From contig NZ_CP045643.1 of NCBI RefSeq assembly GCF_009498275.1, positions 7,502,001-7,566,000 on the forward strand: a stretch of 64,000 nucleotides of DNA, in the 5' to 3' direction. The position numbers and the translations under genes were made by a program. Within the stretch, counting starts at the first letter, position 1. Each line of letters begins with the position of its first letter. This document shows positions 19,810 to 32,093 of the stretch, piece after piece. The DNA comes from Streptomyces fagopyri (GTDB taxonomy: Bacteria > Actinomycetota > Actinomycetes > Streptomycetales > Streptomycetaceae). The notes under the pieces are model-generated. The model had not been told where the DNA came from and made no database searches. It worked only from the letters and a program-made list of their open reading frames with translations.

Positions 19810-21978
19810 TCAGCCCGTCGTCCCGCCGCCCTTCGAGGGGCGCGAGACGGCGGGCTTCTGCGTGTCCGGGGCCTGCCTGCGCGGTGCGGGCACCACGGCC
19901 GGCGGTCGCTGTCCGGCCCGCCGCAGCGCCCGCTCCACCGCCGCGTCCCGCCCGAGCCGCTCCCCGGCCCGCACGCACTCCCCGTAGCGTTCGTCGCCCA
20001 GCCGCTCCCGGGCCTCCGCCTCGCACCGCTGGTGCGGCACGTTGTAGTACGCCGAGCCGAACAGCGGCAGCCCCACCGACGGCCACAGCCGGGCCGCCGC
20101 GCCCTGGAGCACCGCGGCCTCCGCCGGATCGCCCTGCACCGTCGTGACCAGCGCGAGCAGTTCCAGCGCGAGGACCGTGCCGAGCAGGTCGTGGAAGGTG
20201 TGCGCGATGTCCAGGCACCGGACGAGCAGACCCCGGGCGCGTGCCGGATCGCCCGCTCCCAGGGCCTCGTACGCCAGCACGTACAGCGCGTAGGCCAGCG
20301 CCCAGCGCTCCCCGTGGTCCTCGCACACCCGGCGGACGTCCTCGCACAGCTTCACCGCGGCCGGCATGTCGCCCTGGAACGCCAGCGCCATCGCCAGCTC
20401 GACCTGCCCCATCAGCACGTTGCTGTTGAGCTCGCCGATCTCGTGATAGCGGTCGAGCGCCGAGCGCAACAGCGTCTCCGCCCGTCGCATGTCGTCGCTG
20501 ACCAGCGCGAGACAGCCCGCGCGGTGCTCGGCGTAGGCGAGCGCGGTGGGGTCACCGGTGCGCAGCGCCTCCTCGCGGCACTCCTGGAGCGCGGTCAGCG
20601 CGGACACCGTGTCGCCCTGGAGGATCGCCACATAGCCGAGCACCCACAGGGCCTTGAGCCGCGACCGGTCACGGTCGCAGTCGAGTTCCACGCCGCGTTC
20701 CAGCCAGTGCCGGCCCTCCGCCAGCCGGCCGCAGCCCACCCAGTAGAACCACAGGCTGCCCGCGAGGTACTGGCCCAGATGCGTCTCGCCCGGCTCGGTC
20801 AGGCAGTACTCCAGGGCGCGGCGCAGATTCGGCAGCTCCGCCTCGACCCGCGCGGCCACCTCGGCCTGCCGCGGCGAGAACCAGTCCAGCTCGCACCAGG
20901 TCGCCAGACCCATGTACCAGTCGCGGTGGCGGCGGCGCAGCCGGTCCGCGTCGCCCGACGCCGCCAGCCAGTCCGCGCCGTACGCCCGGACCGAGTCCAG
21001 CATCCGGTAGCGCGGACCCGCGGGCGTCTCCTCGCGGGCCAGCACGGACTGCGCGAGCAGCGCGCCGACCACGTCGAGGACGTGGTCGGCGCGCAGTCCG
21101 TCGCCGGCGCACACGTACTCGGCGGCCTCCAGGTCGAACCGGCCGGCGAACACCGACAGCCGCGACCACAGCAGCCGCTCCTCGGACGTGCACAGCTCAT
21201 GGCTCCAGCCGATCGCCGTACGCAGTGTCTGGTGCCGGGGGAGCGCGTCCCGCCCGCCGCCCGTCAGCAGCCGGAAGCGGTCCTCCAGACGGGACAGCAG
21301 CTGGGCGGGGGAGAGGGCGCTCAGCCGGCCCGCGGCCAGCTCGACGGCGAGCGGGATCCCGTCGAGGCGGCGGCACAGTTCCCGCACGTCCGACCGGTTG
21401 CCGTCGTCCAGCGCGAACCCGGGAACCCGGGCCGCCGCCCGCTCCTCGAACAGTTCCACGGCCGCCGTGTCGTCCAGTGGCGCCAGCGGGAACAGCCGTT
21501 CACCCTCGATCTCCAGCGGCCTGCGCCCCACCGCGAGCACCCGCAGGCCCGGCGTACGCCGCAGCAGCTCGCCCACCAGCGCGGCGCACGCGTCGACCAG
21601 ATGCTCGAACCCATCGACGACCAGGAGGAGTTGGCGCCCGGCGAGCCGGTCGAGCAGGAGCTCGCGCGGCACCCTCGACGTCTGGTCCGTCAGGCCGAGG
21701 GCCTCCACGACCGCGTACGCGACGAGGTCCGGATCCCGTACGGCGGCCAGCTCCGCCCGCCACACGCCGTCCGGCGCGTCCGTGCCCGCCGCCGTCCGGG
21801 CCGCGAGGCGCGACTTGCCGACGCCGCCCATGCCGGTCACCGTGACCAGCCGGGACCCCTCCAGCGCCTCGGTCAGCCGCGCGAGTTCGGCCGAGCGCCC
21901 GACGAAGGCGTCGAGTTCCAGGGGCAGATTGCCGTGCGGCGTACCGCCGGAGGGCCGGGGCCGGTCAAAATGCTGCAT
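19810..21978 (-). CDS. AfsR/LuxR-like NTPase with TPR region, no DNA-binding domain
   Basis: The 722-residue product starts at ATG 21978 (MQHFDRPRPSGG), preferred over a 46-residue upstream extension of poor composition. It has an NB-ARC-type P-loop (VTGMGGVGKS, about 47-56), a Walker B-like stretch (LLLVVDGFEHL), GIPLAVELAAGRLSAL typical of AfsR-like STAND ATPases, and helical TPR-like repeats to the C-terminus. Unlike true AfsR or LAL regulators it carries no N-terminal OmpR-type or C-terminal LuxR-type DNA-binding domain. It may act through a protein partner. Target and signal are unknown. It is divergent from the DUF948 gene. Confidence 0.82.
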   Translation of the reverse strand: MQHFDRPRPSGGTPHGNLPLELDAFVGRSAELARLTEALEGSRLVTVTGMGGVGKSRLAARTAAGTDAPDGVWRAELAAVRDPDLVAYAVVEALGLTDQTSRVPRELLLDRLAGRQLLLVVDGFEHLVDACAALVGELLRRTPGLRVLAVGRRPLEIEGERLFPLAPLDDTAAVELFEERAAARVPGFALDDGNRSDVRELCRRLDGIPLAVELAAGRLSALSPAQLLSRLEDRFRLLTGGGRDALPRHQTLRTAIGWSHELCTSEERLLWSRLSVFAGRFDLEAAEYVCAGDGLRADHVLDVVGALLAQSVLAREETPAGPRYRMLDSVRAYGADWLAASGDADRLRRRHRDWYMGLATWCELDWFSPRQAEVAARVEAELPNLRRALEYCLTEPGETHLGQYLAGSLWFYWVGCGRLAEGRHWLERGVELDCDRDRSRLKALWVLGYVAILQGDTVSALTALQECREEALRTGDPTALAYAEHRAGCLALVSDDMRRAETLLRSALDRYHEIGELNSNVLMGQVELAMALAFQGDMPAAVKLCEDVRRVCEDHGERWALAYALYVLAYEALGAGDPARARGLLVRCLDIAHTFHDLLGTVLALELLALVTTVQGDPAEAAVLQGAAARLWPSVGLPLFGSAYYNVPHQRCEAEARERLGDERYGECVRAGERLGRDAAVERALRRAGQRPPAVVPAPRRQAPDTQKPAVSRPSKGGGTTG

Positions 21979-22138
21979 GGGAAACGGAGAGTACTGACCC
22001 GTATGCGTTCCGTACAATCGCTTCGCGCAACTCCGGCCCTCCCGGCGGCTAATGCGGTACGGAGCGACGGCCCCGGCGCGATAGGGTCGGGGGACGACTT
22101 TTCGATGTTCAGGCACGTACTAGGGAGCGGGTGCGACA

Positions 22139-22573
22139 GTGTCCGGTGGAGAGGTGGCCGGGATCCTGGTGGCCGTCTTCTGGGCGATCCTGGTCTCGTT
22201 CCTCGCCGTCGCGCTGGCGAGGCTGGCCCAGACGCTCAGAGCGACCACCAAGCTCGTGGCGGACGTGACCGACCAGGCCGTCCCGCTGCTGGCCGACGCC
22301 TCCGAGGCGGTGCGCTCCGCACAGACCCAGATCGACCGGGTCGACGCCATCGCGACGGACGTCCAGGAGGTCACGTCGAACGCGTCGGCGCTCTCCACGA
22401 CCGTCGCCTCCACCTTCGGCGGCCCGCTGGTCAAGGTCGCGGCGTTCGGCTACGGCGTCCGCCGGGCCATCGGCGGCCGCCGGGAGAACGTGCCCCCCAA
22501 AGCGTCCCGGCGTACCGTGATCGTGGGCCGCACCGTCCCGTCCGCGCGACGGGGAAAGCGGAAGAAGGACTGA
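22139..22573 (+). CDS. DUF948 family membrane protein
   Basis: This 144-residue protein has one N-terminal membrane helix (VAGILVAVFWAILVSFLAVAL) and then a long amphipathic helical region (TLRATTKLVADVTDQAVPLL...), which is the DUF948 pattern, ending in a basic tail. Function is unknown in the family. GTG is the start, with AGGGAG upstream. A TAGGGT sequence at 22082-22087 could be a -10 element. A second small protein and alaS follow closely, which suggests one transcript. Confidence 0.82.
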   Translation: MSGGEVAGILVAVFWAILVSFLAVALARLAQTLRATTKLVADVTDQAVPLLADASEAVRSAQTQIDRVDAIATDVQEVTSNASALSTTVASTFGGPLVKVAAFGYGVRRAIGGRRENVPPKASRRTVIVGRTVPSARRGKRKKD

Positions 22574-22580
22574 CGCAGCG

Positions 22581-22919
22581 ATGTTCCGCCGTACGTTCTG
22601 GTTCACCGCCGGCGCAGCCGCGGGTGTGTGGGCCACCACCAAGGTCAACCGCAAGCTCAAGCAGCTGACTCCCGAGAGCCTCGCCGCCCAGGCCGCGAAC
22701 AAGGCGCTCGCGGCAGGGCACCGCCTCAAGGACTTCGCGCTCGACGTCCGCGACGGCATGGCCCAGCGGGAGGCCGAACTCGACGAGGCGCTCGGGCTCG
22801 GCGCGTCCGCCGACCACGAACTCCCCGCACCCCGGCGGTACACCGCCATCGAGAACCGTAACGATCCGAGGTATGTCGAGAGGTCGACGTACTCGCACAA
22901 CCGGAATGAGGACCACTGA
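22581..22919 (+). CDS. small DUF6167-like protein
   Basis: The 112-residue product begins with a short hydrophobic segment ([17 protein letters not shown]) followed by [36 protein letters not shown], a helical stretch I recognise from streptomycete proteins that sit before alaS. The family name is from memory and the function unknown. It starts 7 bp after the DUF948 stop, and its own stop overlaps the alaS start (TGATG), so its translation is coupled to alaS. Confidence 0.78.
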   Translation: MFRRTFWFTAGAAAGVWATTKVNRKLKQLTPESLAAQAANKALAAGHRLKDFALDVRDGMAQREAELDEALGLGASADHELPAPRRYTAIENRNDPRYVERSTYSHNRNEDH

Positions 22920-25591
22920 TGGAGTCGGCCGAGATTCGCCGCCGCTGGTTGAGCTTCTACGAGGAGCGCGGTCACACCGTCGTCCCCTCGGCGTCGCTCA
23001 TCGCGGACGACCCGACTCTGCTCCTGGTCCCCGCGGGCATGGTCCCCTTCAAGCCGTACTTCCTCGGCGAGGTCAAGCCGCCGTGGTCGCGCGCCACCAG
23101 CGTGCAGAAGTGCGTGCGCACGCCCGACATCGAAGAGGTCGGCAAGACCACGCGCCACGGCACGTTCTTCCAGATGTGCGGCAACTTCTCCTTCGGCGAC
23201 TACTTCAAGGAAGGTGCCATCACCTACGCCTGGGAGATGCTCACCTCGCCCCAGGACAAGGGTGGTTACGGGCTCGACCCCGAGCGGCTGTGGATCACGG
23301 TCTACCTCGACGACGACGAGGCCGAGTCCATCTGGCGCGACAAGATCGGTGTCCCCGCCGAGCGCATCCAGCGCCTCGGCAAGAAGGACAACTACTGGTC
23401 CATGGGCGTCCCGGGCCCGTGCGGCCCCTGCTCCGAGATCAACTACGACCGCGGTCCGGAGTTCGGTGCCGAGGGCGGCCCGGCCGTCAACGACGAGCGG
23501 TACGTGGAGATCTGGAACCTGGTCTTCATGCAGTACGAGCGCGGCGAGGGCACCTCGAAGGAGGACTTCGAGATCCTCGGCGAGCTGCCCAGCAAGAACA
23601 TCGACACCGGCCTCGGCCTGGAACGCCTCGCCATGATTCTGCAGGACGTGCAGAACATGTACGAGATCGACACCTCCATGGCCGTCATCAGGAAGGCCAC
23701 CGAGCTGACGGGCGTCGAGTACGGCGCCGCCCACGACTCCGACGTCTCGCTGCGCGTGGTCACCGACCACATGCGGACGTCCGTGATGCTCATCGGTGAC
23801 GGCGTGAGCCCCGGCAACGAGGGCCGCGGATACGTCCTGCGCCGCATCATGCGCCGCGCCATCCGCAACATGCGGCTGCTCGGTGCGACGGGTCCGGTCG
23901 TCAAGGACCTCATCGACGTCGTGATCGAGATGATGGGCCAGCAGTACCCGGAGCTGGTCGGCGACCGCCGGCGCATCGAGACCGTGGCCCTCGCCGAGGA
24001 GGCCGCCTTCCTCAAGACACTGAAGGCCGGCACGAACATCCTCGACACGGCCATCACGGACACCAAGGAGTCCGGCGGCACCGTGCTCGCCGGCGACAAG
24101 GCCTTCCTGCTCCACGACACCTGGGGCTTCCCGATCGACCTCACCCTCGAGATGGCCGCCGAACAGGGCCTGTCCGTGGACGAGGACGGCTTCCGCCGCC
24201 TGATGAAGGAGCAGCGGGACAAGGCCAAGGCCGACGCCCGCGCCAAGAAGACCGGTCACGCGGACCTCGGCGCCTACCGGCAGATCGCCGACGCCGCCGG
24301 TGAGACCGACTTCATCGGGTACGACCGGACCGAGGGGGAGTCGAGGATCGTCGGCATCCTGGTCGACGGTGTGTCGTCGCCCGCCGCCACCGAGGGCGAC
24401 GAGGTCGAGATCGTTCTCGACCGCACCCCGTTCTACGCCGAGGGCGGTGGCCAGATCGGCGACACCGGGCGCATCAGGGTGGACAGCGGCGCGATCGTCG
24501 AGGTCCGTGACTGCCAGAAGCCCGTCCCGGGCGTGTACGTCCACAAGGGCGTCGTCCAGGTCGGCGAGGTCACCGTCGGCGCCCAGGCCCAGGCCATCAT
24601 CGACACCCGTCGGCGGACGGCCATCGCCCGCGCCCACTCGGCCACGCACCTCACCCACCAGGCCCTGCGCGACGCCCTCGGCCCGACGGCCGCCCAGGCC
24701 GGCTCCGAGAACCAGCCGGGCCGCTTCCGCTTCGACTTCGGTTCGCCCTCGGCCGTCCCCACGGCCGTCATGACCGACGTCGAGCAGAAGATCAACGAGG
24801 TGCTCGCCCGTGACCTGGACGTGCACGCCGAGATCCTGAGCCTCGACGAGGCCAAGAAGCAGGGCGCCATCGCCGAGTTCGGCGAGAAGTACGGCGAGCG
24901 GGTGCGCGTCGTGACGATCGGCGACTTCTCCAAGGAGCTGTGCGGCGGCACGCACGTCCACAACACCGCCCAGCTCGGCCTGGTCAAGCTGCTCGGTGAG
25001 TCCTCGATCGGCTCCGGTGTGCGCCGCATCGAGGCCCTGGTCGGTGTCGACGCCTACAACTTCCTCGCCAAGGAGCACACGGTCGTCGCCCAGCTCCAGG
25101 AGCTGATCAAGGGCCGTCCGGAGGAGCTCCCGGAGAAGGTGTCCGCCATGCTCGGCAAGCTGAAGGACGCCGAGAAGGAGATCGACAAGTTCCGCGCGGA
25201 GAAGGTCCTGCAGGCCGCCGCCGGTCTCGCCGGCTCCGCCAAGGACGTCCGCGGTGTCGCCCTGGTCACCGGGCAGGTCCCGGACGGCACGGGCGCGGAC
25301 GACCTGCGCAAGCTGGTCCTCGACGTACGCGGCCGCATCCAGGGCGGCCGGGCCGTCGTCGTGGCCCTGTTCACCACGGCGGGCGGCAAGCCGCTCACGG
25401 TCATCGCCACCAACGAGGCGGCCCGCGAGCGCGGTCTCAAGGCCGGCGACCTGGTCCGTACGGCCGCCAAGACCCTCGGCGGCGGCGGTGGCGGCAAGCC
25501 GGACGTCGCGCAGGGCGGCGGCCAGAACCCGGCCGCCATCGGTGAGGCCATGGACGCCGTCGAACGCCTGGTCGGCGAGACGGCCAAGTGA
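22919..25591 (+). CDS. alaS: alanine--tRNA ligase
   Basis: AlaRS charges tRNA-Ala and edits mischarged Ser and Gly. The 890-residue length is normal. The class II catalytic core is at the N-terminus ([37 protein letters not shown]). The editing domain has its zinc ligands (HSATHLTH and CGGTHVHNT), and the C-terminal DHHA1-like domain contains the glycine-rich run [15 protein letters not shown]. It overlaps both the preceding small gene and ruvX (GTGA), forming a compact operon. Confidence 0.97.
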   Translation: MESAEIRRRWLSFYEERGHTVVPSASLIADDPTLLLVPAGMVPFKPYFLGEVKPPWSRATSVQKCVRTPDIEEVGKTTRHGTFFQMCGNFSFGDYFKEGAITYAWEMLTSPQDKGGYGLDPERLWITVYLDDDEAESIWRDKIGVPAERIQRLGKKDNYWSMGVPGPCGPCSEINYDRGPEFGAEGGPAVNDERYVEIWNLVFMQYERGEGTSKEDFEILGELPSKNIDTGLGLERLAMILQDVQNMYEIDTSMAVIRKATELTGVEYGAAHDSDVSLRVVTDHMRTSVMLIGDGVSPGNEGRGYVLRRIMRRAIRNMRLLGATGPVVKDLIDVVIEMMGQQYPELVGDRRRIETVALAEEAAFLKTLKAGTNILDTAITDTKESGGTVLAGDKAFLLHDTWGFPIDLTLEMAAEQGLSVDEDGFRRLMKEQRDKAKADARAKKTGHADLGAYRQIADAAGETDFIGYDRTEGESRIVGILVDGVSSPAATEGDEVEIVLDRTPFYAEGGGQIGDTGRIRVDSGAIVEVRDCQKPVPGVYVHKGVVQVGEVTVGAQAQAIIDTRRRTAIARAHSATHLTHQALRDALGPTAAQAGSENQPGRFRFDFGSPSAVPTAVMTDVEQKINEVLARDLDVHAEILSLDEAKKQGAIAEFGEKYGERVRVVTIGDFSKELCGGTHVHNTAQLGLVKLLGESSIGSGVRRIEALVGVDAYNFLAKEHTVVAQLQELIKGRPEELPEKVSAMLGKLKDAEKEIDKFRAEKVLQAAAGLAGSAKDVRGVALVTGQVPDGTGADDLRKLVLDVRGRIQGGRAVVVALFTTAGGKPLTVIATNEAARERGLKAGDLVRTAAKTLGGGGGGKPDVAQGGGQNPAAIGEAMDAVERLVGETAK

Positions 25592-26109
25592 GCGCGGACA
25601 GGCACGTGGGCACGGACGGTCCGGGCAGTGGGGACGGCCGGGGCATGCGCCGCGGCCGCCGGCTCGCGATCGACGTCGGGGACGCGCGGATCGGAGTCGC
25701 CTCGTGCGACCCCGACGGAATCCTCGCGACCCCGGTCGAGACCGTGCCGGGACGGGACGTGCCCGCAGCCCAGCGCCGGCTGAGGCAACTGGTCGAGGAG
25801 TACGAGCCGATCGAGGTCGTCGTCGGACTGCCCCGCTCCCTCAAGGGGGGCGAGGGCCCGGCCGCCGTGAAGGTCCGTGGCTTCGCCCAGGACCTCGCCC
25901 GGTCGATCGCGCCGGTCGCGGTCAGACTCCTCGACGAGAGAATGACCACGGTGACGGCCGGCCAGGGACTGCGCGCCTCGGGTGTGAAGTCGAAGAAGGG
26001 CAGGTCGGTCATCGATCAGGCGGCCGCTGTGATCATCCTTCAACAGGCCTTGGAATCCGAACGGGTGTCAGGTAATCCACCTGGCGAGGGCGTCGAAGTG
26101 GTCATCTGA
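25588..26109 (+). CDS. ruvX: Holliday junction resolvase-like protein RuvX/YqgF
   Basis: YqgF-family RNase H-like nucleases act in 16S rRNA 5' maturation and possibly recombination. The 173-residue product has the conserved acidic positions: D in [14 protein letters not shown] in [11 protein letters not shown]'s preceding strand, and D in [12 protein letters not shown], plus [11 protein letters not shown]. The first 25 residues are a non-conserved lead, and an internal ATG ([12 protein letters not shown]) is an alternative start. GTG 25588 overlaps the alaS stop. mltG follows, the common alaS-ruvX-mltG-aroE order. Confidence 0.93.
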   Translation: MSADRHVGTDGPGSGDGRGMRRGRRLAIDVGDARIGVASCDPDGILATPVETVPGRDVPAAQRRLRQLVEEYEPIEVVVGLPRSLKGGEGPAAVKVRGFAQDLARSIAPVAVRLLDERMTTVTAGQGLRASGVKSKKGRSVIDQAAAVIILQQALESERVSGNPPGEGVEVVI

Positions 26110-26231
26110 TCGCGATACGGTAACGTTCCGCGCGATGTGGTGGTGTTCGAACAGCCACCGCACAGCAAATGAGGCGAACGGGAGCCTAGCCACAGCGCCA
26201 GCCGCCATCGCCTCGCGGCTCTAGGGGATCG

Positions 26232-28058
26232 ATGACTGAGTATGGCCGGGGCCCAGGCTCCGAACCGTGGCATCCGGAGGACCCGTTGTACGGGGACGGC
26301 GGATGGGGAGGACAGGCCGCCGACGGCCAGTCCCCCTACGGCGGCCAGCCGCAGCACCATCCGCAGCAGCCGGGACAGCAGCAGGCGCAGTACGGCGGCT
26401 GGAGCGACGGTCAGCAGGGCGGCTACGGCCGGCAGCAGTTCGATGCCGCGGGGCCGCAGCAGCCGCAGCAGCAGTACCCCGACCAGGGACAGCAGTACCC
26501 CGACCAGGGACAGCAGCAGTACCCCGGCCAGGGACAGCAGCAGTACGGCGACCAGGGGCAGCAGCAGTACGCGGGGCAGTACACCGGCCACGACCAGCAG
26601 CAGTACGTCGACCCGGGACAGCAGCAGTTCCACGGCCAGGACCAGCGGCAGTACCACGACGGCGGCTGGAACGACGGGACCCAGCACCAGGTCGCGTACG
26701 CCGCCGACCCGACCGACCCGTACGCGAACCAGGCCGCCGCCTACGGTGGTGAGCAGCCCGACTTCTACAACACCCCCGACGCGTACCCGCCGCCGGAGCC
26801 GCCCGCCCGCCGCCGCGCCGAGCCCGAGCCGGCCCCTACCGACTGGGATCCGGGCCCGGACCAGGGCGAGCACGCCTTCTTCGCGGGGGGCGACGACGAT
26901 GACGACGACTCCGTCGACGACGATCCGAAAGCCGGCCGCGGCGACCGGAAGGGCCGGGGCGGCAAGGGCGGCACGACCAAGAAGCGCCGCAGCGGCTGCG
27001 CCTGCCTGGTGGTGGTGCTCGTCTTCGGCGGCGGTGTCGGAAGTGTCGGTTACTTCGGGTATCAGTTCTACCAAAAACGTTTCGGCCCGGCTCCGGACTA
27101 CGTGGGCGGCGGCACCGGCGAGGTGACCGTCAACATTCCGAAGGGCTCGGGCGGTTTCGCGATCGGGCAGGCGCTCAAGGAGGCCGGCGTCATCAAGAGC
27201 GTCGACGCCTTCGTGTCCGCGCAGCAGACCAACCCCGACGGGACGAAGATCCAGGCCGGGGCCTATCTGCTGAAGAAAGAGATGTCGGCCGCCAGTGCCG
27301 TCAAGCTCATGCTCGACCCCAAGAGCCAGAACAACGTGGTCGTTGTTCCTGGCGAACGCAACATCCTCGTCTACAAGAAGATCGACGAGAAGCTCGCACT
27401 TCCCGACGGCACCACCGCCAAGCTCGCCAAGAAGGAATACAAGAGCCTCGGACTTCCCAGCTGGGCGAACAACAACAAGAACATCAAGGAACCGCTGGAA
27501 GGATTCCTCTACCCGGCGACCTATCCCGCCGCCAAGGGGATGAAGCCGGAATTCGTCCTGAAGCAGATGGTCACCCAGGCCGTGGAGAACTACAGGAAGC
27601 TGAACGTCGAGGCGAAGGCCAAGGAATTCGGCCTCTCCGACCCGCTGCAACTCGTCACGGTCGCCAGCATGGTCCAGGCCGAGGGCAAGACCCACGACGA
27701 CTTCCGCAAGATGGCCGAGGTGATCTACAACCGCCTCAAGTCCACGAACACGCAGACCAACCAGTTCCTCCAGTTCGACTCGACCTTCAATTACCTGAAG
27801 GGTCAGAGCAACATCCACATCAGCGAGTCCGAGATCAACAACAACAAGGACCCGTACAACACGTACACGAACAGGGGCCTGCCTCCCGGTCCGATCGGCA
27901 ACCCCGGTGACGACGCCTTCAAGGCCGCGCTGAACCCGACCGACGACGGCTGGATCTACTTCGTGGCGACCGACGGCCAGAACAACACCGAATTCGCCAA
28001 GACCTACGCCGAATTCCAGAGGCTCAAGGACAAGTTCAATGAGAGTTCGGGCCGCTGA
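26232..28058 (+). CDS. mltG: endolytic murein transglycosylase MltG
   Basis: MltG cleaves nascent glycan strands in peptidoglycan. The 608-residue protein has an unusual first 250 residues. These form a Gln/Tyr/Gly-rich cytoplasmic region with tandem QQQYP(D/G)QG-type repeats (about 76-140), then an acidic run (about 221-231) and a basic stretch. A single membrane helix follows (about 257-279), then a LysM-like segment (VTVNIPKGSGGFAIGQAL) and the YceG catalytic domain with the conserved Glu in ASMVQAEGK. The catalytic part is standard; the tail makes the protein far longer than the E. coli enzyme. aroE overlaps its 3' end by 20 bp. Confidence 0.93.
   Translation: MTEYGRGPGSEPWHPEDPLYGDGGWGGQAADGQSPYGGQPQHHPQQPGQQQAQYGGWSDGQQGGYGRQQFDAAGPQQPQQQYPDQGQQYPDQGQQQYPGQGQQQYGDQGQQQYAGQYTGHDQQQYVDPGQQQFHGQDQRQYHDGGWNDGTQHQVAYAADPTDPYANQAAAYGGEQPDFYNTPDAYPPPEPPARRRAEPEPAPTDWDPGPDQGEHAFFAGGDDDDDDSVDDDPKAGRGDRKGRGGKGGTTKKRRSGCACLVVVLVFGGGVGSVGYFGYQFYQKRFGPAPDYVGGGTGEVTVNIPKGSGGFAIGQALKEAGVIKSVDAFVSAQQTNPDGTKIQAGAYLLKKEMSAASAVKLMLDPKSQNNVVVVPGERNILVYKKIDEKLALPDGTTAKLAKKEYKSLGLPSWANNNKNIKEPLEGFLYPATYPAAKGMKPEFVLKQMVTQAVENYRKLNVEAKAKEFGLSDPLQLVTVASMVQAEGKTHDDFRKMAEVIYNRLKSTNTQTNQFLQFDSTFNYLKGQSNIHISESEINNNKDPYNTYTNRGLPPGPIGNPGDDAFKAALNPTDDGWIYFVATDGQNNTEFAKTYAEFQRLKDKFNESSGR
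26457..26651 (+). repeat. Gln/Tyr-rich tandem coding repeats in mltG
   Basis: Two perfect adjacent 21-bp copies (26472-26492 and 26493-26513) encode QYPDQGQ, and are followed by degenerate copies encoding QQQYPGQG, QQQYGDQG and QQQYAGQ. Slippage at such repeats could change the length of the cytoplasmic tail of MltG. Confidence 0.8.
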
Positions 28059-28878
28059 AGCCCGGCGGGCGGCCGTCCTCGGTTCGCCGATCGCCCACTC
28101 CCTCTCGCCGGTGCTGCACCGCGCCGCGTACCGGGAACTGGGACTCGACGACTGGACCTACGACCGTTTCGAGGTCGACGAGGAGGCGCTGCCGGGCTTC
28201 CTGGAGGAGCTCGGCGCCGAGTGGGCGGGGCTCTCGCTGACCATGCCGCTCAAACGGGCCGTCATCCCGCTCCTGGACGGGATCAGTGCGACGGCGGCCT
28301 CCGTCGAGGCCGTCAACACCGTCGTCCTCACCGACGACGGACGCCGCGTCGGCGACAACACGGACATCCCCGGGATGGTCGCCGCCCTGCGCGAGCACGG
28401 CATCGAGCAGGTGGAGTCCGCAGCCGTCCTGGGCGCCGGGGCCACCGCCTCGTCCGCTCTGGCCGCCCTGGCACGTGTGTGTACCGGCGAGGTCGTCGCG
28501 TACGTCCGCAGCGCCGAGCGCGCCGCCGAGATGCGGCAGTGGGGCGAACGGCTCGACGTCACGGTCCGCACCGCGGACTGGGCGGACGCCGAGCAGGCCC
28601 TGCGCGCCCCGCTGGTGATCGCCACGACCCCGGCGGGCACCACGGACGCGCTGGCCGCCGCGGTCCCGGAGCGGCCCGCGACCCTCTTCGACGTGCTCTA
28701 CGACCCGTGGCCCACCGGACTCGCCGCCCGCTGGTCGGCGTACGGCGGCGCCGTCGTCGGCGGCCTCGACCTGCTCGTGCACCAGGCCGTGCTCCAGGTC
28801 GAACAAATGACCGGACGCTCCCCGGCCCCGCTGGCCGCCATGCGGAAGGCGGGCGAACACGCGCTCGCCCGCCGCTGA
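28039..28878 (+). CDS. aroE: shikimate dehydrogenase (NADP+)
   Basis: AroE reduces 3-dehydroshikimate to shikimate in aromatic amino acid biosynthesis. The 279-residue protein has the substrate motif GSPIAHSLSP, the catalytic Lys in LTMPLKRA, NTDIPGM and the dinucleotide-binding loop LGAGATASSALAAL. Its ATG lies 20 bp inside the end of mltG, with GGACAAG upstream, so its expression is coupled to mltG. The other shikimate genes in this block follow after a 224-bp gap. Confidence 0.94.
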   Translation: MRVRAAEARRAAVLGSPIAHSLSPVLHRAAYRELGLDDWTYDRFEVDEEALPGFLEELGAEWAGLSLTMPLKRAVIPLLDGISATAASVEAVNTVVLTDDGRRVGDNTDIPGMVAALREHGIEQVESAAVLGAGATASSALAALARVCTGEVVAYVRSAERAAEMRQWGERLDVTVRTADWADAEQALRAPLVIATTPAGTTDALAAAVPERPATLFDVLYDPWPTGLAARWSAYGGAVVGGLDLLVHQAVLQVEQMTGRSPAPLAAMRKAGEHALARR

Positions 28879-28879
28879 G

Positions 28880-28945
28880 CACCCTCCGGCCGGACCGCCC
28901 GGGCACCCTTGGACCGGTGCGTCCTGACACCCTCCGGCCGGACCG
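28880..28945. repeat. 18-bp direct repeat between aroE and aroC
   Basis: CACCCTCCGGCCGGACCG occurs at 28880-28897 and again at 28928-28945, a period of 48 bp. Each copy contains the palindromic core CCGGCCGG. The 224-bp gap holds no recognisable gene. Confidence 0.6.
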
Positions 28946-29102
28946 GACACGTCCGCCTGATGGACCTGAGGCCGGACGGGAGGCCCGGCCATGGGAGGAT
29001 CGGGGATGGCGGGCCAGGGCCGCGCACCCGGTCGCGCCGTCGCCGTACGCGAGGACGCGTGTACGCAGCAGCAGTACCAGGGCGCGAGCATGAGGAGCAC
29101 CG

Positions 29103-31890
<2,788 letters not shown>

Positions 31891-31945
31891 CGCCCAACGG
31901 GCCCTCACTTGGGCGGATTTGCTCCCGGCTCAGGGGCACTTCTCA

Positions 31946-31983
31946 CCTTCCCCGGCCGTTCACACAACGGCGGCCGGGGAAGG
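31946..31983 (+). terminator. terminator after aroB
   Basis: Bases 31946-31957 (CCTTCCCCGGCC) pair perfectly with 31972-31983, with an inner GTT/AAC pairing and a short loop. It lies 55 bp after the aroB stop. Confidence 0.7.
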
Positions 31984-31995
31984 TACCGTTCGGTA

Positions 31996-32028
31996 GGGGC
32001 GCCTCCCGCGCCCTCTAGGGTGGGGGAG
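31996..32028 (+). repeat. intergenic element A, near-copy of the element at 46832
   Basis: The block GGGGCGCCTCCC - GCGCCCTCTAGGG - TGGGGGAG matches the block at 46832-46866 in almost every position, including the shared core CGCCCTCTAGG. CTCCC and GGGAG at its ends can pair to form a short stem. It lies 65 bp before the proline-rich P-loop gene. I recall similar C/G-rich elements as a recurring intergenic motif in Streptomyces; their role is unknown to me. Confidence 0.55.
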
Positions 32029-32093
32029 AGCGGTTCGGGACCGAGGCCCCGCCCGCCAGCGCCCATCGCCTGTACGAGACGGAGTGGCACCGG

